From Caballeronia ptereochthonis (GTDB taxonomy: Bacteria; Pseudomonadota; Gammaproteobacteria; Burkholderiales; Burkholderiaceae): 64,000 bases of DNA. The first letter of the stretch is position 1; every line of letters begins with the position of its first letter. Below, piece after piece: positions 1 to 8,712 of the stretch. The notes below the pieces were generated by a model that did no database searches, was not told where the DNA came from, and worked only from the letters and a program-made list of their open reading frames with translations. Both the position numbers and the translations under genes were made by a program. The stretch is from positions 1 to 64,000 of the forward strand of contig NZ_FCOB02000028.1 of the NCBI RefSeq assembly GCF_001545075.1. Direction: 5' to 3'.

Positions 1-111
1 TGGAGCGCGCACATCATCGAGCAGCGCATCGACAACAAGATCATCCGGCCGAGCGCGAATTACACCGGTCCGGAGAACCTCGAGTTCGTCCCGCTGGCAA
101 AGCGTTCCTGA
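1..111 (+). CDS. prpC: 2-methylcitrate synthase, C-terminal end only
   Basis: Only the last 36 residues are in the window; the 5' part lies to the left. The visible tail contains NKIIRPSANYTGP and ends LEFVPLAKRS followed by TGA at 109-111. This matches the C-terminus of the citrate synthase family, where the conserved IRPSA.Y.G segment closes the protein. Citrate synthase itself shares the motif, but the following acnD and prpF genes identify the methylcitrate version, which condenses propionyl-CoA with oxaloacetate. The methylcitrate lyase and the pathway regulator, if present, are outside the window. Confidence 0.85.
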   Translation, partial: WSAHIIEQRIDNKIIRPSANYTGPENLEFVPLAKRS

Positions 112-157
112 GGCACATCGAACCCCTTTACGTGATACGCGAGATACGTGAGGGCTT

Positions 158-195
158 TGGGCCCCGCTGTCGCACCCGACAGCGGGCCCCTTTTT
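158..195 (+). terminator. Rho-independent terminator after prpC
   Basis: A GC-rich hairpin (CCCGCTGTC at 163-171 paired with GACAGCGGG at 178-186, loop of six bases) is followed by five T residues at 191-195. It lies 50 bases after the prpC stop and about 200 bases before acnD. It should end or attenuate the prpC transcript, so acnD-prpF may depend on read-through or on a separate promoter. Confidence 0.8.
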
Positions 196-391
196 ATGCT
201 GCGAGTCCTGTCTCAGCCGCACGCGATGCAAAAGCCGGAGATGAACGATACTCGGGTTGAGCGTACGCTCTCCTCGAACCGTGAAGCCAGCGGCGCCTAA
301 AATAGCCAGAATTTCCAGACGAAGGGGGTCTCCCCCACAATACGCTTCGAGCATGGCATCTGAAAGACCATGCAATGACCGAGACACGGCG

Positions 392-2989
392 ATGAATACT
401 GCAAACCGCAAACCCCTGCCCGGCTCCTCACTCGATTACTTCGATGCGCGCGCAGCCGTCGAAGCCATCGCGCCCGGCGCCTATGACAAGCTGCCGTACA
501 CCTCGCGCGTGCTCGCCGAGAATCTCGTTCGCCGCTGCGATCCGGCGACCCTCGAGCCATCGCTGATGCAGCTCGTCGAAAGAAAGCGGGAGCGCGACTT
601 TCCGTGGTTCCCTGCGCGCGTGGTCTGTCACGACATTCTCGGACAGACGGCGCTCGTCGATCTCGCGGGCCTGCGCGACGCGATCGCGGACCAGGGCGGT
701 GATCCCGCGAAAGTGAATCCCGTGGTTCCCGTGCAGCTCATCGTCGATCATTCGCTCGCTGTGGAATGCGGCGGCTTCGATCCGGATGCGTTCGCGAAGA
801 ACCGCGCGATCGAGGACCGGCGCAACGAGGATCGCTTCGACTTCATCAACTGGACCAAGAAGGCGTTCAAGAATGTCGATGTGATTCCGCCGGGCAACGG
901 GATCATGCATCAGATCAATCTGGAGCGCATGTCGCCCGTCATTCACGCGGTCGATGGCATCGCGTATCCGGACACGCTCGTCGGCACTGATAGCCACACG
1001 CCGCACGTCGATGCGCTCGGCGTGATCGCGATCGGCGTGGGCGGGCTCGAAGCCGAGAACGTCATGCTGGGCCGCGCGTCGTGGATGCGCCTGCCGGATA
1101 TCGTCGGCGTCGAGCTGAGCGGCAAGCGCCAGCCCGGCATCACGGCGACCGATATCGTGCTCGCGCTCACCGAATTCCTGCGCAAGGAAAAGGTGGTCGG
1201 CGCGTACCTCGAATTCTACGGCGAAGGCGCATCGAGCCTCACGCTCGGCGACCGCGCGACGATCTCGAACATGGCGCCCGAATACGGCGCGACCGCCGCG
1301 ATGTTCTACATCGACCAGCAGACGATCGAATACCTGCGCCTGACCGGCCGCGATGACAAGCAGGTGAGCCTCGTCGAGCAATACGCGAAAACCACCGGCC
1401 TGTGGGCCGATTCGCTGGTGCACGCCGAATATGAACGCGTGTTGCGCTTCGATCTGTCGACGGTCGTGCGCAACATGGCCGGGCCGTCGAATCCGCACAA
1501 GCGCTTGCCCGTTTCGGAACTGGCGACGCGCGGCATCGCGGGCAAATGGGAAGAAACGCCTGGTCAGATGCCGGATGGCGCAGTGATCATCGCTGCGATC
1601 ACGAGTTGCACCAACACCAGCAACCCGCGCAACGTGATCGCGGCGGCGCTGCTGGCGCGCAATGCGAATGCGCAAGGTCTCACGCGCAAGCCGTGGGTGA
1701 AGTCGTCGCTGGCGCCGGGCTCGAAAGCGGTCGAATTGTATTTGCAGGAAGCCGGTTTGCTAACGGATCTGGAGAAGCTGGGCTTCGGCATCGTCGCGTT
1801 CGCGTGCACGACGTGCAACGGCATGTCCGGCGCGCTCGACCCGGCCATTCAGAAGGAAATCATCGATCGCGATCTCTACGCGACTGCCGTGCTCTCCGGC
1901 AATCGCAACTTCGACGGCCGCATTCACCCGTATGCGAAGCAGGCGTTTCTCGCTTCGCCGCCGCTCGTCGTCGCCTATGCGATCGCGGGCACCATCCGGT
2001 TCGACATCGAACGCGATGCGCTCGGCATCGGCAGGAACGGTCAGCCTGTCTATCTGAAAGACATCTGGCCGAGCGACGAGGAAATCGACGCCATCGTCAA
2101 GCAAAGCGTGAAGCCCGAGCAGTTCCGCAAGGTCTACGAGCCGATGTTCGCGTTGTCGGCGGCGAGTGCCGAAGCCATCAGCCCGCTCTACGACTGGCGC
2201 GCGCAAAGCACCTACATTCGCCGCCCGCCATATTGGGAAGGCGCACTCGCGGGCGAGCGCACGCTCGCGGGCATGCGTCCGCTCGCGGTGCTCGGCGACA
2301 ACATCACGACGGACCATCTTTCGCCGTCCAACGCGATTCTCGCGAACAGCGCGGCCGGCGAATATCTCGCGAAAATGGGCTTGCCCGAGGAAGATTTCAA
2401 CTCGTACGCGACGCATCGTGGCGATCATCTGACGGCGCAGCGCGCGACCTTCGCGAATCCGACGCTCATCAACGAAATGGCTGTCGTCGATGGACAGGTG
2501 AAGAAAGGCTCGCTCGCGCGCATCGAACCGGAAGGCAGGGTCACGCGCATGTGGGAAGCGATCGAAACCTACATGGAGCGCAAGCAGCCGCTCATCATCA
2601 TCGCGGGGGCGGACTATGGGCAAGGCTCGTCGCGCGACTGGGCCGCCAAGGGCGTACGGCTCGCGGGCGTGGAAGCGATCGTCGCGGAAGGGTTCGAGCG
2701 CATTCATCGCACGAACCTGATCGGCATGGGCGTGCTGCCGCTCGAATTCAAGCCAGGGGCAAATCGCCAGACGTTTGGCATCGACGGCACCGAGACGTAT
2801 GACGTGATCGGGGAGCGCAAGCCGCGCGCGGATCTCACGCTGGTCATCCGGCGCAAGAATGGCGAGCGTGTCGAAGTACCGGTGACATGCCGGCTCGACA
2901 CGGCCGAGGAAGTCTCGATCTACGAAGCCGGCGGCGTGCTGCAACGCTTCGCACAGGACTTCCTTGAGTCGTCAAAAGCGGCGGCCTAG
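392..2989 (+). CDS. acnD: Fe/S-dependent 2-methylisocitrate dehydratase AcnD
   Basis: The 865-residue protein is an aconitase-superfamily enzyme of the AcnD type. In the methylcitrate cycle it dehydrates 2-methylcitrate to 2-methylaconitate in the cytoplasm, working with PrpF. The Fe-S cluster cysteines are visible in the ITSCTNTSNP and ACTTCNGMSG segments, and the C-terminal swivel domain carries YGQGSSRDWAAKG. Length fits AcnD (about 865). The ATG at 392 (MNTANRKPLPG) was chosen because the reading frame upstream encodes low-complexity, non-family sequence. The prpF gene follows after 60 bases in the same orientation. Being an AcnD rather than PrpD system, it needs PrpF to yield a substrate for AcnA/AcnB. 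Confidence 0.95.
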   Translation: MNTANRKPLPGSSLDYFDARAAVEAIAPGAYDKLPYTSRVLAENLVRRCDPATLEPSLMQLVERKRERDFPWFPARVVCHDILGQTALVDLAGLRDAIADQGGDPAKVNPVVPVQLIVDHSLAVECGGFDPDAFAKNRAIEDRRNEDRFDFINWTKKAFKNVDVIPPGNGIMHQINLERMSPVIHAVDGIAYPDTLVGTDSHTPHVDALGVIAIGVGGLEAENVMLGRASWMRLPDIVGVELSGKRQPGITATDIVLALTEFLRKEKVVGAYLEFYGEGASSLTLGDRATISNMAPEYGATAAMFYIDQQTIEYLRLTGRDDKQVSLVEQYAKTTGLWADSLVHAEYERVLRFDLSTVVRNMAGPSNPHKRLPVSELATRGIAGKWEETPGQMPDGAVIIAAITSCTNTSNPRNVIAAALLARNANAQGLTRKPWVKSSLAPGSKAVELYLQEAGLLTDLEKLGFGIVAFACTTCNGMSGALDPAIQKEIIDRDLYATAVLSGNRNFDGRIHPYAKQAFLASPPLVVAYAIAGTIRFDIERDALGIGRNGQPVYLKDIWPSDEEIDAIVKQSVKPEQFRKVYEPMFALSAASAEAISPLYDWRAQSTYIRRPPYWEGALAGERTLAGMRPLAVLGDNITTDHLSPSNAILANSAAGEYLAKMGLPEEDFNSYATHRGDHLTAQRATFANPTLINEMAVVDGQVKKGSLARIEPEGRVTRMWEAIETYMERKQPLIIIAGADYGQGSSRDWAAKGVRLAGVEAIVAEGFERIHRTNLIGMGVLPLEFKPGANRQTFGIDGTETYDVIGERKPRADLTLVIRRKNGERVEVPVTCRLDTAEEVSIYEAGGVLQRFAQDFLESSKAAA

Positions 2990-3049
2990 AGACGGCCGGT
3001 ACGACACTGCACGGAGCACCGTCTCACTTTAGGAAAGGATTCGAAACAT

Positions 3050-4255
3050 ATGGCACACGCACCTCAGATCAAGATCGCCGCGACCTACATGCGCGGCGGC
3101 ACCAGCAAGGGCGTCTTCTTTCGCCTGAACGATTTGCCCGAAGCGGCGCGCGTTCCGGGCCCCGCGCGCGATGCGCTCCTTTTGCGCGTCATCGGCAGCC
3201 CGGACCCGTATGGCAAGCAGATCGACGGCATGGGCGGCGCGACGTCGAGTACGAGCAAGACGGTCATCGTCTCGAAGAGCGCGCGGGCCGATCATGACGT
3301 GGATTATCTGTTCGGCCAGGTTTCCATCGACAAGCCGTTCGTCGACTGGAGCGGCAATTGCGGCAATCTCTCGGCGGCGGTCGGGCCATTCGCGATTGCG
3401 AGCGGCCTCGTCGATCCCGAACGCGTGCCGGACAATGGCGTCGCGACCGTGCGTATCTGGCAGGCGAACATCGGCAAGACGATCATCGCGCATGTGCCGA
3501 TGACCAACGGCGCCGTGCAGGAAACCGGCGACTTCGAGCTGGACGGCGTGACCTTTCCTGCCGCCGAAGTGCAGCTCGAATTCCTCGATCCCGCCGCCGA
3601 GGAAGAAGGCGCCGAAGGCGCGATGTTCCCGACGGGCAACATCGTCGACGATCTCGACGTTCCGGGTGTCGGCACGTTCAAGGCAACGATGATCAACGCG
3701 GGCATTCCGACGATCTTCCTGAACGCCGAGGCCATCGGCTACACGGGCACCGAGCTTCAGGACGCGATCAACAGCGACGACGCTGCCTTGAAGCGTTTCG
3801 AGACCATCCGCGCATATGGCGCGTTGCGCATGGGGCTGATCAAGAGCCTCGATGAAATTGCCAAACGCCAGCACACGCCGAAGATCGCGTTCGTCGCGCG
3901 CCCGGCGGAGTACGTCGCGTCGAGCGGGAAGCGCATCGGTGCAGGCGACGTCGACGTGCTCGTGCGCGCGATGTCAATGGGCAAGCTGCATCACGCGATG
4001 ATGGGCACGGCCGCCGTCGCGATCGGCACGGCGGCGGCGATTCCGGGCACGCTTGTCAACCTCGCCGCGGGTGGCGGCGAGCGTCAGTCCGTCCGCTTCG
4101 GCCATCCGTCTGGCACGTTGCGCGTCGGCGCCGAGGCAATTGAGTCAAACGGAGAGTGGAAGGTAAGAAAGGCCATGATGAGCCGAAGTGCAAGAGTGCT
4201 GATGGAGGGATTCGTGCGCGTTCCCGTTGCCGGAAGGCGCGAAACGGCAACGTAA
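3050..4255 (+). CDS. prpF: 2-methylaconitate cis-trans isomerase PrpF
   Basis: The 401-residue protein begins MAHAPQIKIAATYMRGGTSKG, and the MRGGTSKGVFF segment is the signature of the PrpF family (diaminopimelate-epimerase-like fold). It isomerises the trans-2-methylaconitate made by AcnD to the cis form, which other aconitases can rehydrate. The C-terminal GERQSVRFGHPSGTLRVG stretch is also typical of PrpF. A purine-rich AGGAAAGG lies upstream of the ATG at 3050. It is co-oriented with acnD 60 bases away and is very probably cotranscribed. Confidence 0.95.
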   Translation: MAHAPQIKIAATYMRGGTSKGVFFRLNDLPEAARVPGPARDALLLRVIGSPDPYGKQIDGMGGATSSTSKTVIVSKSARADHDVDYLFGQVSIDKPFVDWSGNCGNLSAAVGPFAIASGLVDPERVPDNGVATVRIWQANIGKTIIAHVPMTNGAVQETGDFELDGVTFPAAEVQLEFLDPAAEEEGAEGAMFPTGNIVDDLDVPGVGTFKATMINAGIPTIFLNAEAIGYTGTELQDAINSDDAALKRFETIRAYGALRMGLIKSLDEIAKRQHTPKIAFVARPAEYVASSGKRIGAGDVDVLVRAMSMGKLHHAMMGTAAVAIGTAAAIPGTLVNLAAGGGERQSVRFGHPSGTLRVGAEAIESNGEWKVRKAMMSRSARVLMEGFVRVPVAGRRETAT

Positions 4256-4285
4256 GACGCACGTCGCTCGATCGAAAATGCGAGA

Positions 4286-4318
4286 CCGGCATTGCAACAG
4301 GTACTGTTGCAATGCCGG
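4286..4318. repeat. Perfect 15-bp inverted repeat between prpF and the H-NS gene
   Basis: CCGGCATTGCAACAG (4286-4300) and its exact reverse complement (4304-4318) are separated by only three bases. It sits in the convergent gap between prpF and the H-NS-like gene. There is no T-run on the plus side; on the minus side a short TTTT occurs about six bases after the stem. It may act as a bidirectional transcript end, a protein site, or a REP-like element. Confidence 0.75.
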
Positions 4319-4363
4319 AGGCGGGTATGCTGCGGGAGCTTAGCGATAAAAAGGCGCGATGGC

Positions 4364-4711
4364 TCAATGTCCGTCGGGAAACAGCGCAGCCTGGACCATA
4401 GCGCGAGCAGCTGCATGCTTGTCGACCAGAAATTCGTTGCGGTCCTTGCCTGCAATCCAAGCGGGCGCCCGGCCCCGACCGCTCCAGGTAGAACCACTAA
4501 CGGGGTCCCGGTATTTCGCTGAAGGTTCGTCTGGTTGAGAACCAGGCTTCCGACCCATCAGTTCGTTGAGGGAGATGCCGTATTCGCGCATCTTTTGCAC
4601 GATTTCAATCAGCACCAGGCGCGTCTCGCGCTCCTTGACTTCAGCCAACTGTTTGTCCAACGCTTCCTGCCGTGCGCGCAGCTGAGCGATTTCAAAGCTT
4701 TGATATGCCAT
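4364..4711 (-). CDS. H-NS family nucleoid protein
   Basis: This 115-residue protein has the H-NS layout. A charged N-terminal coiled-coil oligomerisation region covers about residues 5-50. A linker follows, then the C-terminal DNA-binding motif with YRDP at 67-70 and TWSGRGRAPAW at 75-85. The GRGR core is the AT-hook-like loop that contacts AT-rich minor groove. Proteins of this size and motif are abundant in Burkholderia (the Bph3/HvrA-like group) and silence transferred DNA or modulate metabolism. It is monocistronic and convergent with prpF. Its target genes cannot be read from the sequence. Confidence 0.9.
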   Translation of the reverse strand: MAYQSFEIAQLRARQEALDKQLAEVKERETRLVLIEIVQKMREYGISLNELMGRKPGSQPDEPSAKYRDPVSGSTWSGRGRAPAWIAGKDRNEFLVDKHAAARAMVQAALFPDGH

Positions 4712-4870
4712 AAGGTTTTGGGAATCTGTTGCCGATGTCCGCGTCGAGCGGATTCAGGAGATGCTCCCGCAATTATAGGCGGTTTCCTGCCGGCTCCTTT
4801 TTCCTGCCGCGATAACTTCGAGCCACCGGATGTCGCTTGGCAGCGCCTGATCGCGACGCGAGTGCGAACA

Positions 4871-6265
4871 CTATGATCCCAGCTCGGAGCCGTGGACGGT
4901 GAGCGCGACGTCGGCATCGGATGAAGTCGACGCCGACGCCGCTCGCGCGCGGAACGCGCCGGCGAAATACACACCCAGGCCCGACAGCATCGCGGGCATC
5001 GCGAGGATGAGAAACAGCGCCGCGTTGGACCAGCCCGCGGAGAGCAGCACGGCGCCGCCGAACGATCCGGTGATCGCGCCGATTCGCCCCACGCCGAGCG
5101 CCCAGGCGACACCCGTTGCCCGGCTCGATGTCGGATAGAACGCGGAGGCGATGACGTTCGCACAGACCTGCGACCCGCTCACGCAGAAACCCGTCACGAA
5201 TATGCCCACGGCAAGCCACGACGCCGATCCGGTGGCGGCCAGCGACGCGACAGCGGCCGCCCCGACGAGGTAGGCCGCGCCCACCACCTTGTAGGCATCA
5301 AACCGGTCGATCAACACTCCGAGCACGATCGCGCCGAGCACGCCGCCGCCTTGCAGCAAGCCCGCGAACACGGAAGCCTGCTTGAGCGAAAGACCCGCTC
5401 TCGCGCCGAGAATGGGCAGCCAGTTGATCAGCATGTACAGCAGCAGGAGGCTCATGAAGAACGCGAGCCAGAGCAGCAGCGTCCCCTGCCGGTAGCGAGG
5501 ATCGAAGAGTCTCGCGACAGGCGACGAGCTCGCGCGATCCTCGGCCGCGAAATAGCGTCGATCGGAGCCGGCGCGGTCGCGCGCCACACGCATCAGGATG
5601 GCCGCGATGCGCGCGTCGTTGCCGTTGCGAAGCGCGAGGAAGCGCACGGATTCGGGCAACGCGACCCACAGGACCGGCACCAGCATCAGGGGAAGCAGCC
5701 CGCCGATGGCGAGCACCCCGCGCCAGCCGAACTCCGCGATCAGATAGGCCGTGACCACGCCACCGAGCGCGGACCCGAGCGAGAAGCCGCAGAACATCAA
5801 CGTCAGCAAGGTGCCGCGCCGCCGGTCGGGGCTGAATTCGGCGGTGAGCGTGATGGCGTTCGGCATCGCGCCGCCGAGCCCGAAGCCGGTCAGGAAACGC
5901 AGGGCGATCAGCCACACGATGTCCGGCGACGCGGCTGACCCGAGGCACGCCACACCGAACCAGGCGACCGAGAGAATGAGCACGCCGCGCCGTCCGATCC
6001 GGTCCGCCAGCGGCCCGCCCAGAAAAGCGCCCATCATCAGGCCGAGCAGTCCGGCACTGAAGAGCGGTCCGAGCGCGATCATCGACAGGTTCCAGTCGCT
6101 GCGCACATGCGGCGCGATGAAACCGATGATGGCGATATCGAATCCATCCAGCGCGACGATGAGAAAGCACAGCAAGCCGATCATGACCTGATAGCGCGAC
6201 ACGCCCGCCTGGTCGATGATTTCGCGCACATCCATCGGCTCGCGCCGCATGTCGTTGGCGTCCAT
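4871..6265 (-). CDS. Aromatic acid:H+ symporter family MFS transporter
   Basis: The 464-residue protein has about 12 hydrophobic segments. Its first one carries the LDGFD motif typical of the aromatic acid:proton symporter (AAHS) branch of the MFS (PcaK, BenK, MhbT relatives), and GGPLADRIGRRGV follows between segments 2 and 3. It likely imports the aromatic acid used by the operon above it. The start at 6265 is preceded by GGAGA at good spacing; an earlier start would add non-family sequence. It is the last gene of a seven-gene operon, 28 bases after the hydroxylase stop. The substrate is inferred from neighbours only. Confidence 0.88.
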   Translation of the reverse strand: MDANDMRREPMDVREIIDQAGVSRYQVMIGLLCFLIVALDGFDIAIIGFIAPHVRSDWNLSMIALGPLFSAGLLGLMMGAFLGGPLADRIGRRGVLILSVAWFGVACLGSAASPDIVWLIALRFLTGFGLGGAMPNAITLTAEFSPDRRRGTLLTLMFCGFSLGSALGGVVTAYLIAEFGWRGVLAIGGLLPLMLVPVLWVALPESVRFLALRNGNDARIAAILMRVARDRAGSDRRYFAAEDRASSSPVARLFDPRYRQGTLLLWLAFFMSLLLLYMLINWLPILGARAGLSLKQASVFAGLLQGGGVLGAIVLGVLIDRFDAYKVVGAAYLVGAAAVASLAATGSASWLAVGIFVTGFCVSGSQVCANVIASAFYPTSSRATGVAWALGVGRIGAITGSFGGAVLLSAGWSNAALFLILAMPAMLSGLGVYFAGAFRARAASASTSSDADVALTVHGSELGS

Positions 6266-6293
6266 GACGTCTCCTGTATGTCCCGCTTCGTTC

Positions 6294-7445
6294 TCATGCA
6301 TGCGCGAGTTGCACCCGCCGCATGGCGGCCGCCTCGACCTGCTGGATGAACGCCGGATCGCGCTTGCGCAAGTCCTCGTGACTGACGCGCCCCGTGCGCC
6401 GCATGTAGTCATAGGCGAAGCTGACGGGATCGAGATTCATCCTCGTGTCGACCGATTCGTACCAGTCGAGGCTCTTGCGCGCCGCGTCCTGAAAGCGGTC
6501 GGATGCGTCTTTTCTGCTCGCCTCGAAGGCAGAGAATGCGGCCGCGATGTCATTGCGGTGCATCGACAACGCATCGCTAAGCGCGATGGCGTCCTGCATC
6601 GCCATGCGCGTGCCCGAGCCGAGCGAGAAATGCACACTGCGCAGCGCATCGCCGAGCAGCACGACGTTCCCGTGCGACCACCGCGAGTTGCTCACGACTT
6701 TCGCCTGAAACCATTGCGAGCGGTTCGTCAGCAGAGGCTCGCCTTGCAGATCTTCGGCGAACACGCTTTCGCAGAACGCGCGGCTTTCATCCTCGGTGGC
6801 GGTGTCCAGCCCGCAACGCCGCCAGGTCTGCGGATCGACTTCGACCAGAAACGTCGAATGCGTCTTGCTGTACTGGTAGGCATGCGCGATGAACACGCCC
6901 TGCGACGTGTCGCGGAAGATCAGCGACACCGGATGGAACAGGCGCGACGTGCCGTACCACGCGAACTTGTTGCGCCGTTCGTCGAACGTCGGCTGGAAGT
7001 GCCCGGCGAGACGTGTGCGCACTTCGCTGTTCACGCCGTCCGCCGCGACGATGACGTCGAAGTCCTTCAGCGCAGCCGGATCGCTCACGCAACTGTTGTA
7101 ACGCACATCGACACCGGTCTCGCGGCACGCCTCCTGCAGCACATTCAGCAGGTCGATGCGCGAAGTGCGCGAAAAGTGATTGTTCGAGAGACGCACCGGC
7201 ACGCCGCGATGCACGATCTCCATGAAGTCGCAGCGCTCGTGGTGCGCCGTGAACTTGCGGAAAAAGGGTTCGTCCGCTTCCTTCAGAAAGCTCAGCGCGA
7301 CGTCCGAAAAAACCACGCCCCAGCCATACGTCGCGCCGGCCGCGTTGCGTTCGTGGACGACGATCTCGTCGCCGGGATGACGCTGCTTCATCAGCATCGA
7401 GAAATACAGTCCGGCGGGGCCGCCGCCGATCACCGCAATTTTCAT
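6294..7445 (-). CDS. FAD-dependent aryl-CoA hydroxylase, salicylyl-CoA 5-hydroxylase-like
   Basis: The 383-residue protein starts MKIAVIGGGPAGLYF, a Rossmann FAD motif (GGGPAG at residues 7-12), and has the second FAD motif VLLGDALRSVHFSLGSG. The YGWGVVFSD segment near residue 40 is characteristic of salicylyl-CoA 5-hydroxylases and of the N-terminal half of 2-aminobenzoyl-CoA monooxygenases. The C-terminal old-yellow-enzyme domain of the latter is absent, favouring a simple para-hydroxylase acting on a CoA thioester. The neighbouring ligase and thioesterase fit this. GAGGAA precedes the ATG at 7445. Alternatives are an anthraniloyl-CoA or another hydroxybenzoyl-CoA hydroxylase. Confidence 0.8.
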   Translation of the reverse strand: MKIAVIGGGPAGLYFSMLMKQRHPGDEIVVHERNAAGATYGWGVVFSDVALSFLKEADEPFFRKFTAHHERCDFMEIVHRGVPVRLSNNHFSRTSRIDLLNVLQEACRETGVDVRYNSCVSDPAALKDFDVIVAADGVNSEVRTRLAGHFQPTFDERRNKFAWYGTSRLFHPVSLIFRDTSQGVFIAHAYQYSKTHSTFLVEVDPQTWRRCGLDTATEDESRAFCESVFAEDLQGEPLLTNRSQWFQAKVVSNSRWSHGNVVLLGDALRSVHFSLGSGTRMAMQDAIALSDALSMHRNDIAAAFSAFEASRKDASDRFQDAARKSLDWYESVDTRMNLDPVSFAYDYMRRTGRVSHEDLRKRDPAFIQQVEAAAMRRVQLAHA

Positions 7446-7455
7446 GAACGTTTCC

Positions 7456-8238
7456 TCAGCATTCCGTGAGATGACGCGCGGACTCACCAAGCAGCGCGCC
7501 CGCGTTCGGCACCACCGGCGCAAGCGAGAGATGATCGAGCATCTGCCGCACGGTGCAGACCGCCGTCGACGTCACCGGCACGCCGAGCCTGTCCTGCGCG
7601 GTCTGGATCGCGGCGAGCGAAGGCATCTGCACGCATGCGGACAGCACGACCGCATCCGCGTTGGCAATGTGGAGTCGCTTGACATCGTCGAGCAATTGCA
7701 GCGGATCGCGCCGGCCGACTTCGAGGTTGTCCGGAATCTCGAACGACATCGCATCCAGCACTTCGATGCCCTCGTCTTCGATATACGCGACGACCGCGGC
7801 CGTCAGCGGCTTCATGTAAGGCGCCATGAGCGCGATCCTGCGCGCGCCGAGCGCCTTCAGCCCGGCGACGAGCGCACCCGCCGACGTCATCACCGGCGCC
7901 TCGCAGCGGTTCTCGCGAGCGATGCGCCGCAAATCCTCTTCGACCCGGCGGTGATAGCCGGGTCCCATCGCCATGATGGCGACGAGGCACGCGGTGCTCA
8001 TCACATCGACGCGCGCATCGGCGAGTTCCGCGGCACAGCGCAGGCCCTCGCGATTCATCGCCTCCAGTTCCTCCTTCACGACGCGATGCATGCGCATGCG
8101 GCTCGAGTGGAACGTGAAGCGCTCGGGATAGATCGCTTCGCGTGCGCGCAGCATGGCGGGAATCTCGGTTTCCATGGTGGTGTTCGAACTCGGCACGATC
8201 TGGCCGATCCGATACGTTCGGGACGTTGCCTGCATCAT
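7456..8238 (-). CDS. maiA: Maleate cis-trans isomerase
   Basis: The 260-residue protein belongs to the Asp/Glu racemase superfamily and closely resembles maleate isomerases: RIGQIVPSSNTTMETEIPAM near the N-terminus, the STACLVAIM segment with Cys84, and LSACVQMPSL with Cys202. The two cysteines are 118 residues apart, as in characterised maleate isomerases. It converts maleate to fumarate without cofactor. In this operon it would finish a gentisate-type route in which ring cleavage and hydrolysis release maleate and pyruvate. Its ATG at 8238 directly follows the thioesterase stop (TGAATG), so translation is probably coupled. Confidence 0.9.
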   Translation of the reverse strand: MMQATSRTYRIGQIVPSSNTTMETEIPAMLRAREAIYPERFTFHSSRMRMHRVVKEELEAMNREGLRCAAELADARVDVMSTACLVAIMAMGPGYHRRVEEDLRRIARENRCEAPVMTSAGALVAGLKALGARRIALMAPYMKPLTAAVVAYIEDEGIEVLDAMSFEIPDNLEVGRRDPLQLLDDVKRLHIANADAVVLSACVQMPSLAAIQTAQDRLGVPVTSTAVCTVRQMLDHLSLAPVVPNAGALLGESARHLTEC

Positions 8239-8712
8239 TCAGGTTTCTCCTGCGTGGGGATGTTCAGCGCAGCGCGACCGATACTGCTCGAGCGCGTGTC
8301 GCAGCACAGCGGGTACCTCGATCGATTCGCGCTCGTGACGCCGAATGCATACCGGCGTGAGGCGCGCGATGAAAGCGGTCTCTCCGTCGGCCATGCGCGC
8401 AGTGATGACGAGCGTGAACGTGCGGGTGCGAATCACCTCGACTTCCACTGTTGCGTCGAAGGTTTCGTCCGGCCTGAGCGAGCGCCGGAAATCGAATTCG
8501 AGCGCGCGCGTCGGCGTGCCGAAACCGTGGTGGTTCTTGACCGCCTGCGGCGCACCGTCGAAGAGAAAGCCGTAGAAGAGCTCCGCGAACGAGATGACGT
8601 AGTCGGAAAACGACGCCGTGTAGACGACGCCGGCCGGATCGCATTCGCCCCAGCGCACGCGGCGGCGCACGACGAACGGATGCGTGCCCGCGACGTATTC
8701 GGTGCTGATCAT
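8239..8712 (-). CDS. Hot-dog (4HBT-type) aryl-CoA thioesterase
   Basis: The 157-residue protein has the 4-hydroxybenzoyl-CoA thioesterase layout, with the catalytic Asp in WGECDPAGVVY (Asp25) and the long hot-dog helix after it. It probably hydrolyses the hydroxylated aryl-CoA (for example gentisyl-CoA) back to the free acid. It overlaps the ligase gene by four bases (ATGA at 8709-8712) and abuts the isomerase gene, so it sits in the tightly packed middle of the operon. The substrate is inferred from the flanking ligase and hydroxylase. Confidence 0.85.
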   Translation of the reverse strand: MISTEYVAGTHPFVVRRRVRWGECDPAGVVYTASFSDYVISFAELFYGFLFDGAPQAVKNHHGFGTPTRALEFDFRRSLRPDETFDATVEVEVIRTRTFTLVITARMADGETAFIARLTPVCIRRHERESIEVPAVLRHALEQYRSRCAEHPHAGET

